58,900 bases of DNA from Oscillospiraceae bacterium. Its GTDB lineage: Bacteria; Bacillota; Clostridia; UMGS1810. Location of the stretch: the NCBI GenBank assembly GCA_015068985.1, contig SVJL01000004.1:1-58900 (forward strand). Direction: 5' to 3'. The notes under the pieces were generated by a model. It saw only the letters and a program-made list of their open reading frames with translations, made no database searches and was not told the DNA's origin. Position numbers and translations under genes: made by a program. Positions 1 to 8,176 of the stretch are shown here, in pieces (position 1 is the first letter of the stretch; every line of letters begins with the position of its first letter).

Positions 1-648
1 TTCGTGGAAAACTTCTGAACCCATAAGGTTTGTGAGAAGCATACCAAAAGCGATTGGCAAAAGAAGAAGAGGCTCAAACTTCTTAACAATGGCAAGATAG
101 AAAAGAACACATGAAATGATAATCATAACAAGTGATTTCCAGTCGGTCATTGAAAAGCCTGTCTGCTTGAGGAAGTTGATAACAGCATCTACCTTTGAAA
201 CCTCAGGCTGATTTAAAACATCACTGAGAACAAACTCAACGCCCTCGGAAGCCTGCGACACATTAACAGATGCTCCCTGAATCTGATAGCTGCCGGACAC
301 TGTGATAACGGGGACTTTGTTGTCTACAACCACAACATCGGAAATAAATTCCTGTTCTCCGCCGGCTTTAATCATCATATCACCCTGAATTGCGGGAGTT
401 TTCTGATCGCCGTTAATAACAAAAGCATTGTTCTCGTTTTCAAAGCTAAAACCGATTGATGCATACACATCTTGTTTTTCTTTGCTTGCTACAACTATTT
501 TAACCTGACCTGCTTCGGCATCATAGTCGGCCGATTTTATAAACAGGGCAGAATCCTGAGCCTCGGAAGCCGCACTTGCAAAGCACACTCCGATGGTCAT
601 TGAAAGCATCAAAACCAAAGCCAGGACGGAAATAATTCTCTTTTTCAT
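1..648 (-). CDS. Na+-translocating decarboxylase beta subunit (OadB/GcdB/MmdB family), 3' part outside window
   Basis: I translated this partial gene from the reverse strand; it starts at ATG 648 behind a GGAGG site and runs off the left edge after 216 codons. The last visible stretch (KKFEPLLLLPIAFGMLLTNL) is the characteristic beginning of the beta subunit of oxaloacetate, glutaconyl-CoA and methylmalonyl-CoA decarboxylases, the membrane part that couples decarboxylation of carboxybiotin to Na+ export. Before it come a signal-peptide-like segment (residues 1-27) and about 120 residues of a beta-rich, probably extracytoplasmic domain, which ordinary OadB proteins lack. It follows the biotin carrier and the small OadG-like subunit in one minus-strand operon. 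Which acid or CoA ester is used cannot be told because the carboxyltransferase alpha subunit is not in view. Confidence 0.85.
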   Translation of the reverse strand, partial: MKKRIISVLALVLMLSMTIGVCFASAASEAQDSALFIKSADYDAEAGQVKIVVASKEKQDVYASIGFSFENENNAFVINGDQKTPAIQGDMMIKAGGEQEFISDVVVVDNKVPVITVSGSYQIQGASVNVSQASEGVEFVLSDVLNQPEVSKVDAVINFLKQTGFSMTDWKSLVMIIISCVLFYLAIVKKFEPLLLLPIAFGMLLTNLMGSEVFHE

Positions 649-684
649 TATAATTTCCTCCGATTGATAATTTTGTTGATCCTA

Positions 685-1038
685 TTATTTTACTGTGCAA
701 AGAACTGTGCCGTTAGAAACAGAAGCACCTTTCTGAACACATACGGAGGTAACAACACCGTCGGCACCTGCCATGATTTCGTTTTCCATTTTCATTGCTT
801 CAAGAATAAAGAGCACGTCGCCTTTCTTTACTGCATCGCCTTCTTTAACATTAACTGCAAGAATGGTTCCCTGCATGGGAGCTGTAATTTCTGCGCCTTC
901 GCCTGCTGCAGCGGGAGCAGTAGGAGCTGCAGGAGCTGCTGCGGGCTGAGCTTTTGCAGCTGCAGCTTCAGCATCGCTGATGAGCTCGATTGAAATAACA
1001 TATTCTGTACCGTTTACATTAACTTTATAGTTTTTCAT
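685..1038 (-). CDS. biotin carrier protein of the decarboxylase
   Basis: A 117-residue acyl-carrier-like protein. Residues 1-25 are a short N-terminal domain, then comes an Ala/Pro-rich flexible linker (about 26-48), then a biotinyl/lipoyl attachment domain with the biotin motif EAMKMEN, whose lysine is the expected biotinylation site. In this family the biotin arm shuttles the carboxyl group from the alpha carboxyltransferase to the membrane beta subunit. It lies 36 bp upstream of the beta gene and 92 bp downstream of the OadG-like gene on the same strand, so the three are probably co-transcribed. The start has a good GAGAGG ribosome binding site. Confidence 0.92.
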   Translation of the reverse strand: MKNYKVNVNGTEYVISIELISDAEAAAAKAQPAAAPAAPTAPAAAGEGAEITAPMQGTILAVNVKEGDAVKKGDVLFILEAMKMENEIMAGADGVVTSVCVQKGASVSNGTVLCTVK

Positions 1039-1130
1039 AATAATATACCTCTCTTATAAGATTTTGATTTTCGCAAAAATTTGCCATCCGTTGCAAATTT
1101 TGCACATTCTGACTTGATAACAAAAGCTTC

Positions 1131-1394
1131 TTATGCTTTTTTGAATGATACAACTCTGATGTTTTTAACATCTGTTCCAATATCTTCTGCAATTGCAGCA
1201 CACACAGCAGCAACAATTTCCTGCTTGTTGGCAATGGCGGTGCTATTTGCCGCAGGTGCTTTTGGCGCAGCCTCCTGCTTCTTTTCGGGGAACAAGCCGC
1301 ACACAAGACTCATAAGCTTGCAAAGAATGATAATACAAATGAGACCTGCAAAAACTGTTCCTATGCCAAGAATACACACGAACGCATTAGACAT
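1131..1394 (-). CDS. OadG-like gamma/delta subunit of Na+-pumping decarboxylase
   Basis: An 87-residue protein with one N-terminal membrane helix (about residues 5-33), a charged Ala-rich linker, and a short C-terminal segment resembling the OadG/MmdD family. Such subunits hold the carboxyltransferase and the membrane beta subunit together. It is the first gene of the minus-strand operon and has a strong AGGAGGG site just before ATG 1394. The assignment rests mainly on size, topology and its place beside the biotin carrier and beta subunit, since the family is poorly conserved. Confidence 0.75.
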   Translation of the reverse strand: MSNAFVCILGIGTVFAGLICIIILCKLMSLVCGLFPEKKQEAAPKAPAANSTAIANKQEIVAAVCAAIAEDIGTDVKNIRVVSFKKA

Positions 1395-1729
1395 ACAAAC
1401 ACCCTCCTTTCAAACAGTATTTTATAATGATGACATTGCTTTTTTATACAATGTCCAACTTATGCCATATTCTTATGTTCTACATACTCCCCTTTTTTCC
1501 TCTTTTTTTTTAAAGATTTGGCATTTTTTATGAAAAAGTATAATAACATTGCGCAATTTCACTAAAAATTGGGCAATTTTTCTTTATTATAATCTGCAAG
1601 AGTAAAAAAATTATGTGTAGGGGTTCTTTTTCGCAGAAAAAAGTTTAAAAAATTTTATTTTTGGTATTCCATTTTTCAACAAAATGTGATAGTATATAAG
1701 CAGTACATATAGATATCGAGGGATTACAT
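1395..1729. other. divergent intergenic region
   Basis: This AT-rich 335-bp gap separates the minus-strand decarboxylase operon from the plus-strand deacetylase. It must hold both promoters. A TATAAT-like sequence is visible near 1585, and a small inverted sequence (TTGCGCAA-type) near 1550. I see no gene or known riboswitch in it. Confidence 0.4.
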
Positions 1730-2815
1730 ATGAAAAGAATTATTGCTTCAATGTTTGTTTTTTTATTTATATTTGTTTCTTCAATTTTTTCGTTTAACGG
1801 AAATTTGCCATCATATTCTCCCGAAGCAGCAGGTGAAATGATGTTTGCCCCGCACGGAGATCATGCCCCTGTGTGGCAGGATAACAGCAGAAACTCCATC
1901 GTGAAGGTATACTCACCTTACGGTGTTGAAAACATAATATTCCGTTCCCGTCTTGCGGAATACAAAAATGCCGGCTGGTCCGAAAACTATGAGGACATTG
2001 TAAAAAAGATTTATGCACCCGACGGAAGAGAGGCCACCATATTCAGCGGAGAGCTTGAAACCTACAAAAACCTTGGCTGGTTTGACGACAAAAGAGATGT
2101 GACAAGAGTTGTTTGTGCACCCGATGGCAGAAAGGAAAGAGTGTTTTTAACAGAGGTAGAAAGCTATCTTTCGAGCGGTTGGTCATATGCCCAAAGCGAC
2201 AAAATTGACCCGTCGAAGCCCATGATTGCACTCACCTTCGATGACGGGCCGGGATTTGGAGTTACAACAAGAATTCTCGACGTGTTTGAAAAATATAATG
2301 CAAGAGCAACATTCTATATTGTAGGATGTATGATAGGAAACCAGCAAGACACCTTAAAAAGAACCGTAAGAATTGGCTGTCAGCTCGGAAACCACACCTA
2401 CACCCATCCCTACCTTGCAGAAATTTCGGCCGAGGAGATTGAAAGCGAACTAAAAAGTGCTCAGAAGGCGATTGCCGAGGCATCGGGAGTTGACCCCACA
2501 ACCATACGACCACCCTATGGCTCGGTTAACCAACAGGTTGTGGACATTGCCGAAAAACCCCTTGTGCATTGGTCACTGGACACACTTGACTGGCAAAACA
2601 GAAACGCCGAACACATTTCGAGCACGATTCTCAACTTCATAAAAGACGGCGACATTGTTTTGATGCACGATGTGTATGACACAACTGCCGAAGCTGTTGA
2701 AATTGTTGTGCCGGAGCTTATAAAGCGAGGCTTTCAGCTTGTGACAGTGGATGAGCTTGCAGCATACAAAGGCTATGAGCTTTATGCTCACAACAAATAT
2801 TTTAGTTTTAAATAA
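1730..2815 (+). CDS. secreted polysaccharide deacetylase (NodB domain, CE4) with N-terminal repeats
   Basis: A 361-residue exported protein. Residues 1-22 form a signal peptide. Three repeats of about 30 residues follow (roughly 57-83, 91-118 and 126-151), each with a Y/C-x-P-x-G core and ending in GW; they may bind cell wall or carbohydrate. The NodB barrel (about 163-345) has the metal-binding and catalytic motifs TFDDGP (Asp171-Asp172), NHTYTH (His222, His226), RPPYG and a late LMHD motif. The family removes N-acetyl groups from peptidoglycan or chitin-like polymers outside the membrane. The gene stands alone, with a GAGGG site before ATG and an inverted repeat after the stop. Confidence 0.9.
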   Translation: MKRIIASMFVFLFIFVSSIFSFNGNLPSYSPEAAGEMMFAPHGDHAPVWQDNSRNSIVKVYSPYGVENIIFRSRLAEYKNAGWSENYEDIVKKIYAPDGREATIFSGELETYKNLGWFDDKRDVTRVVCAPDGRKERVFLTEVESYLSSGWSYAQSDKIDPSKPMIALTFDDGPGFGVTTRILDVFEKYNARATFYIVGCMIGNQQDTLKRTVRIGCQLGNHTYTHPYLAEISAEEIESELKSAQKAIAEASGVDPTTIRPPYGSVNQQVVDIAEKPLVHWSLDTLDWQNRNAEHISSTILNFIKDGDIVLMHDVYDTTAEAVEIVVPELIKRGFQLVTVDELAAYKGYELYAHNKYFSFK

Positions 2816-2830
2816 AAGGTTAAAAATACA

Positions 2831-2970
2831 AAGGACTGCAGAAAATCAAATCCGGAATGTCGACAAGCGCCATTCCCTACAACACAATGGTATAATTTGT
2901 TTTATCATAAACCATTTGTAGGGTTCGGCGGTTTCCGACGAACCGTGATTCTGATTTTCGCAGTCCTCTT
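2831..2970. repeat. long imperfect inverted repeat between convergent genes
   Basis: The outer arms (2831-2852 and 2947-2970) pair almost perfectly; inside are two smaller hairpins (about 2853-2876, GGAATG/CATTCC; about 2923-2945, GGTTCG/CGAACC). The inner TTTGTAGGGTTCGGC text resembles part of the element at 40.56-40.79 kb. It could end transcription from both flanking genes and may also be a dispersed palindromic element. Confidence 0.6.
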
Positions 2971-2975
2971 CTTTA

Positions 2976-3491
2976 TTAATTAATATTTGACCTGTTCAGC
3001 TTATTTAAAATTGATATGAGAGGGCAAGCAAGTGATGCGCAAAAAAAGTTGCTCACACCGTGAACAATATCCCACGCAAAGCCTGCTGCAACCCATGCAA
3101 CAACACCCTTAAAACTCAAACCGTAAAACAACATCTGACAGGGTGCATACAAAATTCCGTAACAAAAGCCGTGCAGTGCACACACGCTCATATACACAAT
3201 CGGTCGAAGCCTGGGGTTGATGTTTTTTGGAAGGAGCATAACAAAAGCCCACAGCACCGTCCAGATGTAAAGATAGGGAACCCACCAGGTTGAAAAGCCT
3301 GCCAAAAGCCCCGTTAAAAACACATAAACATAGATTGGGTAAAGTGCTTTTGCTCCATACACAACCGTGAGCACCACAACAAACACCCCGATAAGGTGAA
3401 TGTTTGGAAGAATCTCCATAATCATTTTTGACGCATACATTATTGCGCCAAACATTGCAAAAATGATAATTTCTTTTGTTGTTAATTTCAT
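2976..3491 (-). CDS. ECF transporter S-component-like membrane protein
   Basis: A 171-residue protein with about five to six hydrophobic helices, short loops and a positively charged C-terminus, the size and topology of substrate-binding (S) components of energy-coupling factor vitamin transporters. It lies 2 bp downstream of a DUF4430 lipoprotein gene on the same strand, a pairing I associate with vitamin-uptake loci in Firmicutes. No EcfA or EcfT gene is in the window, so it would have to use a shared energising module. The substrate is not readable from sequence; a cobamide is only a guess from the neighbour. Confidence 0.65.
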   Translation of the reverse strand: MKLTTKEIIIFAMFGAIMYASKMIMEILPNIHLIGVFVVVLTVVYGAKALYPIYVYVFLTGLLAGFSTWWVPYLYIWTVLWAFVMLLPKNINPRLRPIVYMSVCALHGFCYGILYAPCQMLFYGLSFKGVVAWVAAGFAWDIVHGVSNFFCASLACPLISILNKLNRSNIN

Positions 3492-3493
3492 AA

Positions 3494-3940
3494 TTATTCT
3501 GCCCTGAATGAATACTCTGTTCCGTTTACGATTTCGGTTTTGTCAACTCCGCTCACTGCATATTCTCCGCCAACATAAAATGCCCAGTATTTGCCGTCTG
3601 TGTTGTAGTCGAGATTTTCACCGTTTACGGATTTGACATACAATCCGTATTGGTCATCATCACCGTCAATGAGCTTCAGCTCTTTTAGTGCATCGCCAAC
3701 AATTGTTTGGTTTGTGCTAACTTCAAACACAGCCTCGCCTCCATCGGAGCTAACAACCTTGAATGTAAAATAGTTGTTGCCCTCACCAAGCTTGCCGCCG
3801 TCTCTGTGCTCAGTGGAATATTTGGAAACAGTGTTATCCGGTTCAAAAAGAGAACAAGCCGAAACAGACAAAACAACAGCAAGAACCAAACAAAGAGCCA
3901 ATGCAGCTCGGGCAAAGTTTTTTAAACCTGATTTTTTCAA
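3494..3940 (-). CDS. DUF4430 lipoprotein
   Basis: The likely start is TTG at 3940, six bases after a GAGGTG site; the upstream ATG at 3979 has no ribosome binding site and would spoil the signal sequence. The 148-residue product has a basic N-terminus, a hydrophobic segment and a lipobox (LSVSAC), so it should be anchored to the outer face of the membrane. The C-terminal half (about 60-148) has the DUF4430 pattern, including GKYWAFYVGG and a VDKTEI-type end; this domain resembles the ligand-binding C-terminal part of transcobalamin. Two bases later follows the S-component-like gene. I infer that it captures a vitamin-like ligand for it. Confidence 0.75.
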   Translation of the reverse strand: MKKSGLKNFARAALALCLVLAVVLSVSACSLFEPDNTVSKYSTEHRDGGKLGEGNNYFTFKVVSSDGGEAVFEVSTNQTIVGDALKELKLIDGDDDQYGLYVKSVNGENLDYNTDGKYWAFYVGGEYAVSGVDKTEIVNGTEYSFRAE

Positions 3941-4046
3941 ATATATCACCTCATAGACATTTTTCACTAAAATATTCATTATTATATTAAAATTATAACA
4001 CAGAAAACAAAGTTATGCAACACAGAAAACAAATGCGTCTATCTTG

Positions 4047-4107
4047 TTGACAAATATACAGTATATGATGTATAATCAATGTAATTATACATCATATACT
4101 GTATATT
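4047..4107 (+). promoter_or_regulatory. consensus promoter inside a 24-bp-arm palindrome upstream of nadK
   Basis: TTGACA (4047-4052) and TATAAT (4071-4076) are 18 bp apart. Bases 4053-4076 and 4084-4107 are perfect inverted repeats with a 7-bp spacer (4077-4083). The left arm covers the whole promoter spacer and the -10 box, so a dimeric regulator bound here would block RNA polymerase. The sequence is not an ARG box (which has TGAAT/ATTCA halves), although argR is the second gene of the unit. Confidence 0.75.
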
Positions 4108-4121
4108 AATGAGGGATGACT

Positions 4122-4946
4122 ATGCAAAGAGCAGCAATTATAACCAACAAAAAGAAAGATTCTGACGGCAGCATCACAAAACTGTGTGCCGATATATTAA
4201 AATCAAAATATGAACTCGTATTTTCGGACGGAACCGACAAAACTCACACCAAAAAAACCCTTGAGGGATGCAGCGTGGCAATTGTCATTGGCGGCGACGG
4301 AACAATTCTTCTTGCTGCAAACGAGGCGGCGGTGGCAGGAGTTCCCGTTTTGGGCATAAATATGGGAAACGTAGGCTTTCTTGCCGATGTGGAGCTTGCA
4401 GAAGTCAGAAAAGCACTTGAATGCCTCATAGACGGAGCCTACACCATTGAAGAAAGATTTATGATTGAAGCAAAAGTCAAAGGCAAAGAAGATACATACC
4501 CATCTCTCACAGCCCTCAACGACCTTGTTATCTCCCGTGCATCCTACACACGTATGATAGCTCTCGACGTTATGGTTAACGGTCATTTTCTGGCGTCATA
4601 TGTTGGCGACGGGGTTGTGGTGGCAACGCCCACAGGCAGCACAGCATATTCGCTCAGTGCCGGAGGGCCGGTTGTGGACCCTGAGCTCGACGTTTGCATA
4701 ATAACACCGGTGTGCCCCCACACTGTGAGCTCAAAGCCAATCATCGTGCCGGGAAATGCCGAAATTGCAATCCACTTTCACGCAAATTTTGACGACATTT
4801 CAATGCTGACGGCAGACGGACAGCACAGTATCAAAATATCTGACAACGACGAAATAATAGTCAAAGCATCCAAACTGAAAACAAAACTCATAAAGGTGAG
4901 CGGAAGATGCTTTTATGAAATATTCAACAAAAAACTGCAAGGGTGA
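4122..4946 (+). CDS. nadK: NAD kinase
   Basis: A 274-residue protein of the bacterial NAD kinase family, which phosphorylates NAD to NADP using ATP or polyphosphate. The catalytic GGDGT motif is at residues 57-61, followed by the GVPVLGINMGNVGFLAD segment, the NDLVI segment and the TPTGSTAYSLSAGGPVV glycine-rich region. I prefer ATG 4122 over 4116 because the GAGGG site directly abuts 4116 but is well spaced from 4122. It is the first gene of a unit with argR and recN; nadK-argR-recN order is common in Clostridia. Confidence 0.95.
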   Translation: MQRAAIITNKKKDSDGSITKLCADILKSKYELVFSDGTDKTHTKKTLEGCSVAIVIGGDGTILLAANEAAVAGVPVLGINMGNVGFLADVELAEVRKALECLIDGAYTIEERFMIEAKVKGKEDTYPSLTALNDLVISRASYTRMIALDVMVNGHFLASYVGDGVVVATPTGSTAYSLSAGGPVVDPELDVCIITPVCPHTVSSKPIIVPGNAEIAIHFHANFDDISMLTADGQHSIKISDNDEIIVKASKLKTKLIKVSGRCFYEIFNKKLQG

Positions 4947-4960
4947 AGGAGTAATATAAT

Positions 4961-5413
4961 ATGATAAAAACCGAAAGACAAGAAAAAATTCTGGAGCTTA
5001 TCGGCTCAGAAAACATATCCACCCAGTCGGAGCTGACTCGCCGCCTCAACGAATGCGGATACAACGTCACTCAGGCAACGGCATCGCGCGATTTGCAGGA
5101 AATGAGAATAATAAAGGTGCTTCTTCCCGATGGAACCTACAAATACGCTCCGTCAAAAGACAGCGACATCAGCATCAGCGACAAGCTCGAAAAAATTCTG
5201 AACCATTGCCTGACAAATGTTGACTACGCCAACAATATAGCTGTGCTCAAAACCATGTCGGGTGCGGCACAGGCTGTTGGCTATGCCCTCGACAGCTTTG
5301 TGTGGGACGAAATTGTGGGCACAATATGCGGTGACGACACCATTATGATTGTTGTGAGAAACGAAAAGAGTGCAAAGCAGCTTTGCAACAAACTCAGCAA
5401 ATATATCCAGTAG
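4961..5413 (+). CDS. argR: arginine repressor ArgR
   Basis: A 150-residue protein of normal family length. The N-terminal winged helix (about 1-70) contains the recognition part with QATASRDLQEMRIIKV; the C-terminal domain (about 80-150) has the hexamerisation and arginine-binding region, ending in the GTICGDDTIMIVVR segment with its arginine-contacting Asp pair. It controls arginine biosynthesis and breakdown. It starts 14 bp after nadK and ends 12 bp before recN, so it is co-transcribed with them. No arginine gene is nearby. Confidence 0.95.
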   Translation: MIKTERQEKILELIGSENISTQSELTRRLNECGYNVTQATASRDLQEMRIIKVLLPDGTYKYAPSKDSDISISDKLEKILNHCLTNVDYANNIAVLKTMSGAAQAVGYALDSFVWDEIVGTICGDDTIMIVVRNEKSAKQLCNKLSKYIQ

Positions 5414-5425
5414 AGGTGAGGGCAA

Positions 5426-7123
5426 ATGCTTAAGCATCTTTCCATAAAAAACGTGGCAGTTATCGAAGCTGCCGAAATAGATTTTGACAGAGGATTTAGT
5501 GTGCTCACCGGCGAAACGGGAGCAGGTAAGTCCATTATTATTGATGCAATAAATATGCTCAAGGGCGAAAGAGCATCCAAAAATATGATTCGTGCAGGCG
5601 AAACAAAAGCAAGAGTTGACGGCGAATTTGAAACCGACAACATCTCTGCAGAAAAAATTGCCGACATTTTAGGCACCGAAGCAGAAAGTCAGATTATAAT
5701 ATCACGAGAAATGAACTCCGACGGCAAAAACACCATCAGGGTTAACGGGATTCCGGTTAACCTTTCGATGCTCAAAATGATTGGTGAATATCTGGTAAAT
5801 ATTCACGGTCAGCACGACAACACATCTTTGTTGTCGGTTAAAAGCCACATCGGCTTTCTGGATTCATTCGGCGGTGAAAAAACTGCAGAGCTGCTAAGAT
5901 GCTATGGCAGCATTAACTCAGAGTATCACAGGTGCAAGGATGAGCTTGAACAAATCAACACCGACGAGCAGGAAAATTTAAGAAAAAAAGATATGCTCAC
6001 CTTTCAGACCGACGAGCTTATGGCGGCAAATTTGAGAATTGGCGAAGATGAAGAGCTTGAACGCAGAAAGCTTGAGCTTGACAATGCATCAAAAATCAGC
6101 GAAAACACTTCTGTTGCCTACGATATGCTCTATGGCTCAGACGAGGGAACAACCCACGACCTTTTGTGGTCTGCAATAAAAAAGCTTGAAGAAATTTCGG
6201 ATTTCAGCGAAGACATTTCTGCCATATGCGAGGCTCTGCGTGATGCAGGCTATGCCATTGACGAGCAGGCAAGAGAGCTGAAGGGCTACAGCGACCACGT
6301 TTTTTATAACGAAGAGGAAGCCAATGAAATTGAAGAGCGTCTGGAGCTCATATACACCCTCAAAAGAAAATACGGCAACACCATAGCCGACATTCTCAGC
6401 TTCTATGAGGAGGCTTTGGCGGAGCTTGGCAAAATTGAAACATCGGGCGAGAGAGCCGCAGAGCTTGAAGCTGTTCTTACAAAGCTCGATGCCGACCGAA
6501 AAACGGCAGCAAATGCTCTCACAGAGCAAAGAACCAAGTGTGCCCGTGAGCTTGAGCAAAGAGTTCAGCGTCAGCTTGCCGACCTTAACATGGCAAAGGT
6601 AGAGTTTGAAGTTGTCATCCAAAATGCCGAATATTCATCACTGGGTGCCGACAATGTTGAATTTATGATTTGCACAAACGTTGGCGAACAGAAAAAGCCC
6701 CTTGCCCAGATTGCATCGGGCGGTGAGCTTTCAAGAATTATGCTGGCAATTAAAAACGTGCTTGCAGGCTACGACACCGACAAAACGGTTATATTTGACG
6801 AAATCGACACAGGGGTAAGCGGCAATGCAGCTCAAAAGATAGGCGAAAAGCTGTTTTCTATGTCGGTCAAATCTCAGGTTTTGTGCATAACGCACCTGCC
6901 TCAGATTTCCGCCCTTGCCGACACCCACTATCTCATAAAGAAAAATGTGGCAGAGGGCAGAACCCTCACCCAGGTTACGGCACTTGACAAAAACGGCAGA
7001 ATTGAAGAAGTGGCAAGAACTCTCACCGGTGCCGAGGTAAGCGTTATCGCAAGAGAAAACGCCCGCCAGCTCATTGAAGAGGCAGAGGTTATAAAGGAAC
7101 TGATTAAAAAACAGACCAACTGA
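5426..7123 (+). CDS. recN: DNA repair protein RecN
   Basis: A 565-residue SMC-like ATPase of usual length for RecN, which acts early at DNA double-strand breaks. The Walker A motif GETGAGKS lies near residue 31-38, a long coiled-coil region spans about 150-390, and the C-terminal half has the ABC signature ASGGELSRIMLAIK and the Walker B VIFDEIDTGVSG. A GAGGTGAGGG site precedes the ATG. It shares the nadK-argR transcript and is followed after 34 bp by a dCMP deaminase gene. Confidence 0.95.
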   Translation: MLKHLSIKNVAVIEAAEIDFDRGFSVLTGETGAGKSIIIDAINMLKGERASKNMIRAGETKARVDGEFETDNISAEKIADILGTEAESQIIISREMNSDGKNTIRVNGIPVNLSMLKMIGEYLVNIHGQHDNTSLLSVKSHIGFLDSFGGEKTAELLRCYGSINSEYHRCKDELEQINTDEQENLRKKDMLTFQTDELMAANLRIGEDEELERRKLELDNASKISENTSVAYDMLYGSDEGTTHDLLWSAIKKLEEISDFSEDISAICEALRDAGYAIDEQARELKGYSDHVFYNEEEANEIEERLELIYTLKRKYGNTIADILSFYEEALAELGKIETSGERAAELEAVLTKLDADRKTAANALTEQRTKCARELEQRVQRQLADLNMAKVEFEVVIQNAEYSSLGADNVEFMICTNVGEQKKPLAQIASGGELSRIMLAIKNVLAGYDTDKTVIFDEIDTGVSGNAAQKIGEKLFSMSVKSQVLCITHLPQISALADTHYLIKKNVAEGRTLTQVTALDKNGRIEEVARTLTGAEVSVIARENARQLIEEAEVIKELIKKQTN

Positions 7124-7157
7124 ATATACACAGAATAAATTAACGGAGGATAAAACA

Positions 7158-7649
7158 ATGGCTGAAAGAAGAGACAAGCATAATTATTATCTTGATATTG
7201 CCGAAACCGTGCTCGAAAGAGGCACCTGCCTGCGTCGCAACTACGGTGCAATTATTGTTAAAAACGACGAGATTGTGTCTACAGGTTACGTTGGAGCACC
7301 AAGAGGCAGAAAAAACTGCATCGACCTTAAGTTTTGTATGCGTGAAAAGCTTGGCATTCCAAGAGGTGAACGCTACGAGATGTGCCGCTCGGTTCACGCA
7401 GAGGCAAATGCCATAATCAGTGCAAAGCGTGACGAGATGATTGGTGCAACCTTGTACCTTGTTGGCAAGCATTACTCAACAGGCGAGCTTGTTGAAGATG
7501 CTATGTGCTGTGCAATGTGTAAGCGACAGATAATTAACGCCGGAATTGAAAAGGTTGTTATAAGAAACACTCACGATGAATACAGAGAAATCTTTGTGAA
7601 TGACTGGATAGAAAACGACGAATCCTTAGAGGGAAGCTTTGGTTATTGA
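7158..7649 (+). CDS. dCMP deaminase-type zinc enzyme (ComEB/Dcd family)
   Basis: A 163-residue cytidine/deoxycytidylate deaminase-fold protein, expected to convert dCMP to dUMP for thymidylate synthesis. The zinc ligands are His80 in HAEANAI with the proton-shuttling Glu82, and Cys118 and Cys121 in CCAMC. The residue before the first cysteine is Cys117 where most family members have proline. The INAGIEKV segment after the cysteines is typical. It follows recN closely with a GGAGG site and probably ends that operon. Confidence 0.85.
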   Translation: MAERRDKHNYYLDIAETVLERGTCLRRNYGAIIVKNDEIVSTGYVGAPRGRKNCIDLKFCMREKLGIPRGERYEMCRSVHAEANAIISAKRDEMIGATLYLVGKHYSTGELVEDAMCCAMCKRQIINAGIEKVVIRNTHDEYREIFVNDWIENDESLEGSFGY

Positions 7650-7696
7650 TTCTACAACACAAGCTCTAATCTCCAATGGCTAACCGAAGTATCATA

Positions 7697-7878
7697 AATT
7701 ATTGTTTATAGGTGAGATGGAATTTAGTTTTGGCGTTGCCTCCCTTGTGTAAAGGGAGGGGGACCAAGCTTTGCTTGGTGGAGGGATTGTGAATGAAATT
7801 TTCAAAAACAACCCCTCAGTCAGCTTCGCTGACAGCTCCCCTTACACAGGGGAGCCTTTACACCTCTAAACAATAATT
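7697..7878. mobile_element. palindromic element, family A (MITE-like), copy 1
   Basis: Inverted ends AATTATTGTTTA / TAAACAATAATT are flanked on both sides by TA (7695-7696 and 7879-7880), as expected for a TA target duplication. The inside holds nested hairpins (CTCCCTTGTGTAAAGGGAG; the GCTTTGC-type loop; TCAGCTTCGCTGA) almost identical to the copy at 46863-47060. Direct repeats containing CTCCAATGGCTAACCG flank it at about 7661-7686 and 7891-7927. It has no coding capacity. Confidence 0.8.
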
Positions 7879-7954
7879 TATCTTGTAATTAAAGCTTGGG
7901 TTCGGATAATACTCCAATGGCTAACCGCAAAAATTTTATCAGGAGTCTGATTAT

Positions 7955-8176
7955 ATGCTTATAATAGACAGAATAGAGGGCGATTTTGCCGTGATTGAAT
8001 GCGGCAACAACACATTCACCCTACCCGTTTCGGAGCTTCCCGAGGGTGCAGTCGAGGGCGACTGCCTGATGCTTTGCAAAAACGGAGAGCAAACCGACGA
8101 AAGAAAAAAACAAATGGAATCACTTTTTAAAAAAATCACACAGAAGGACACATATTATGAACAGCAAAAAAATTAA
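7955..8176 (+). CDS. DUF3006 family small protein
   Basis: A 73-residue protein with the DUF3006 pattern: an N-terminal IDRIEGDFAVIE strand, a LPEGAVEGD turn and a charged C-terminal helix. These small proteins are common in Firmicutes and their function is unknown. The gene overlaps the start of the following MFS transporter gene by 20 bp, which suggests translational coupling. Confidence 0.75.
   Translation: MLIIDRIEGDFAVIECGNNTFTLPVSELPEGAVEGDCLMLCKNGEQTDERKKQMESLFKKITQKDTYYEQQKN

Noticed and set aside
4047-4107. ARG box in the nadK palindrome
   Set aside because: The palindrome lacks the TGAAT/ATTCA half-sites of ArgR operators.
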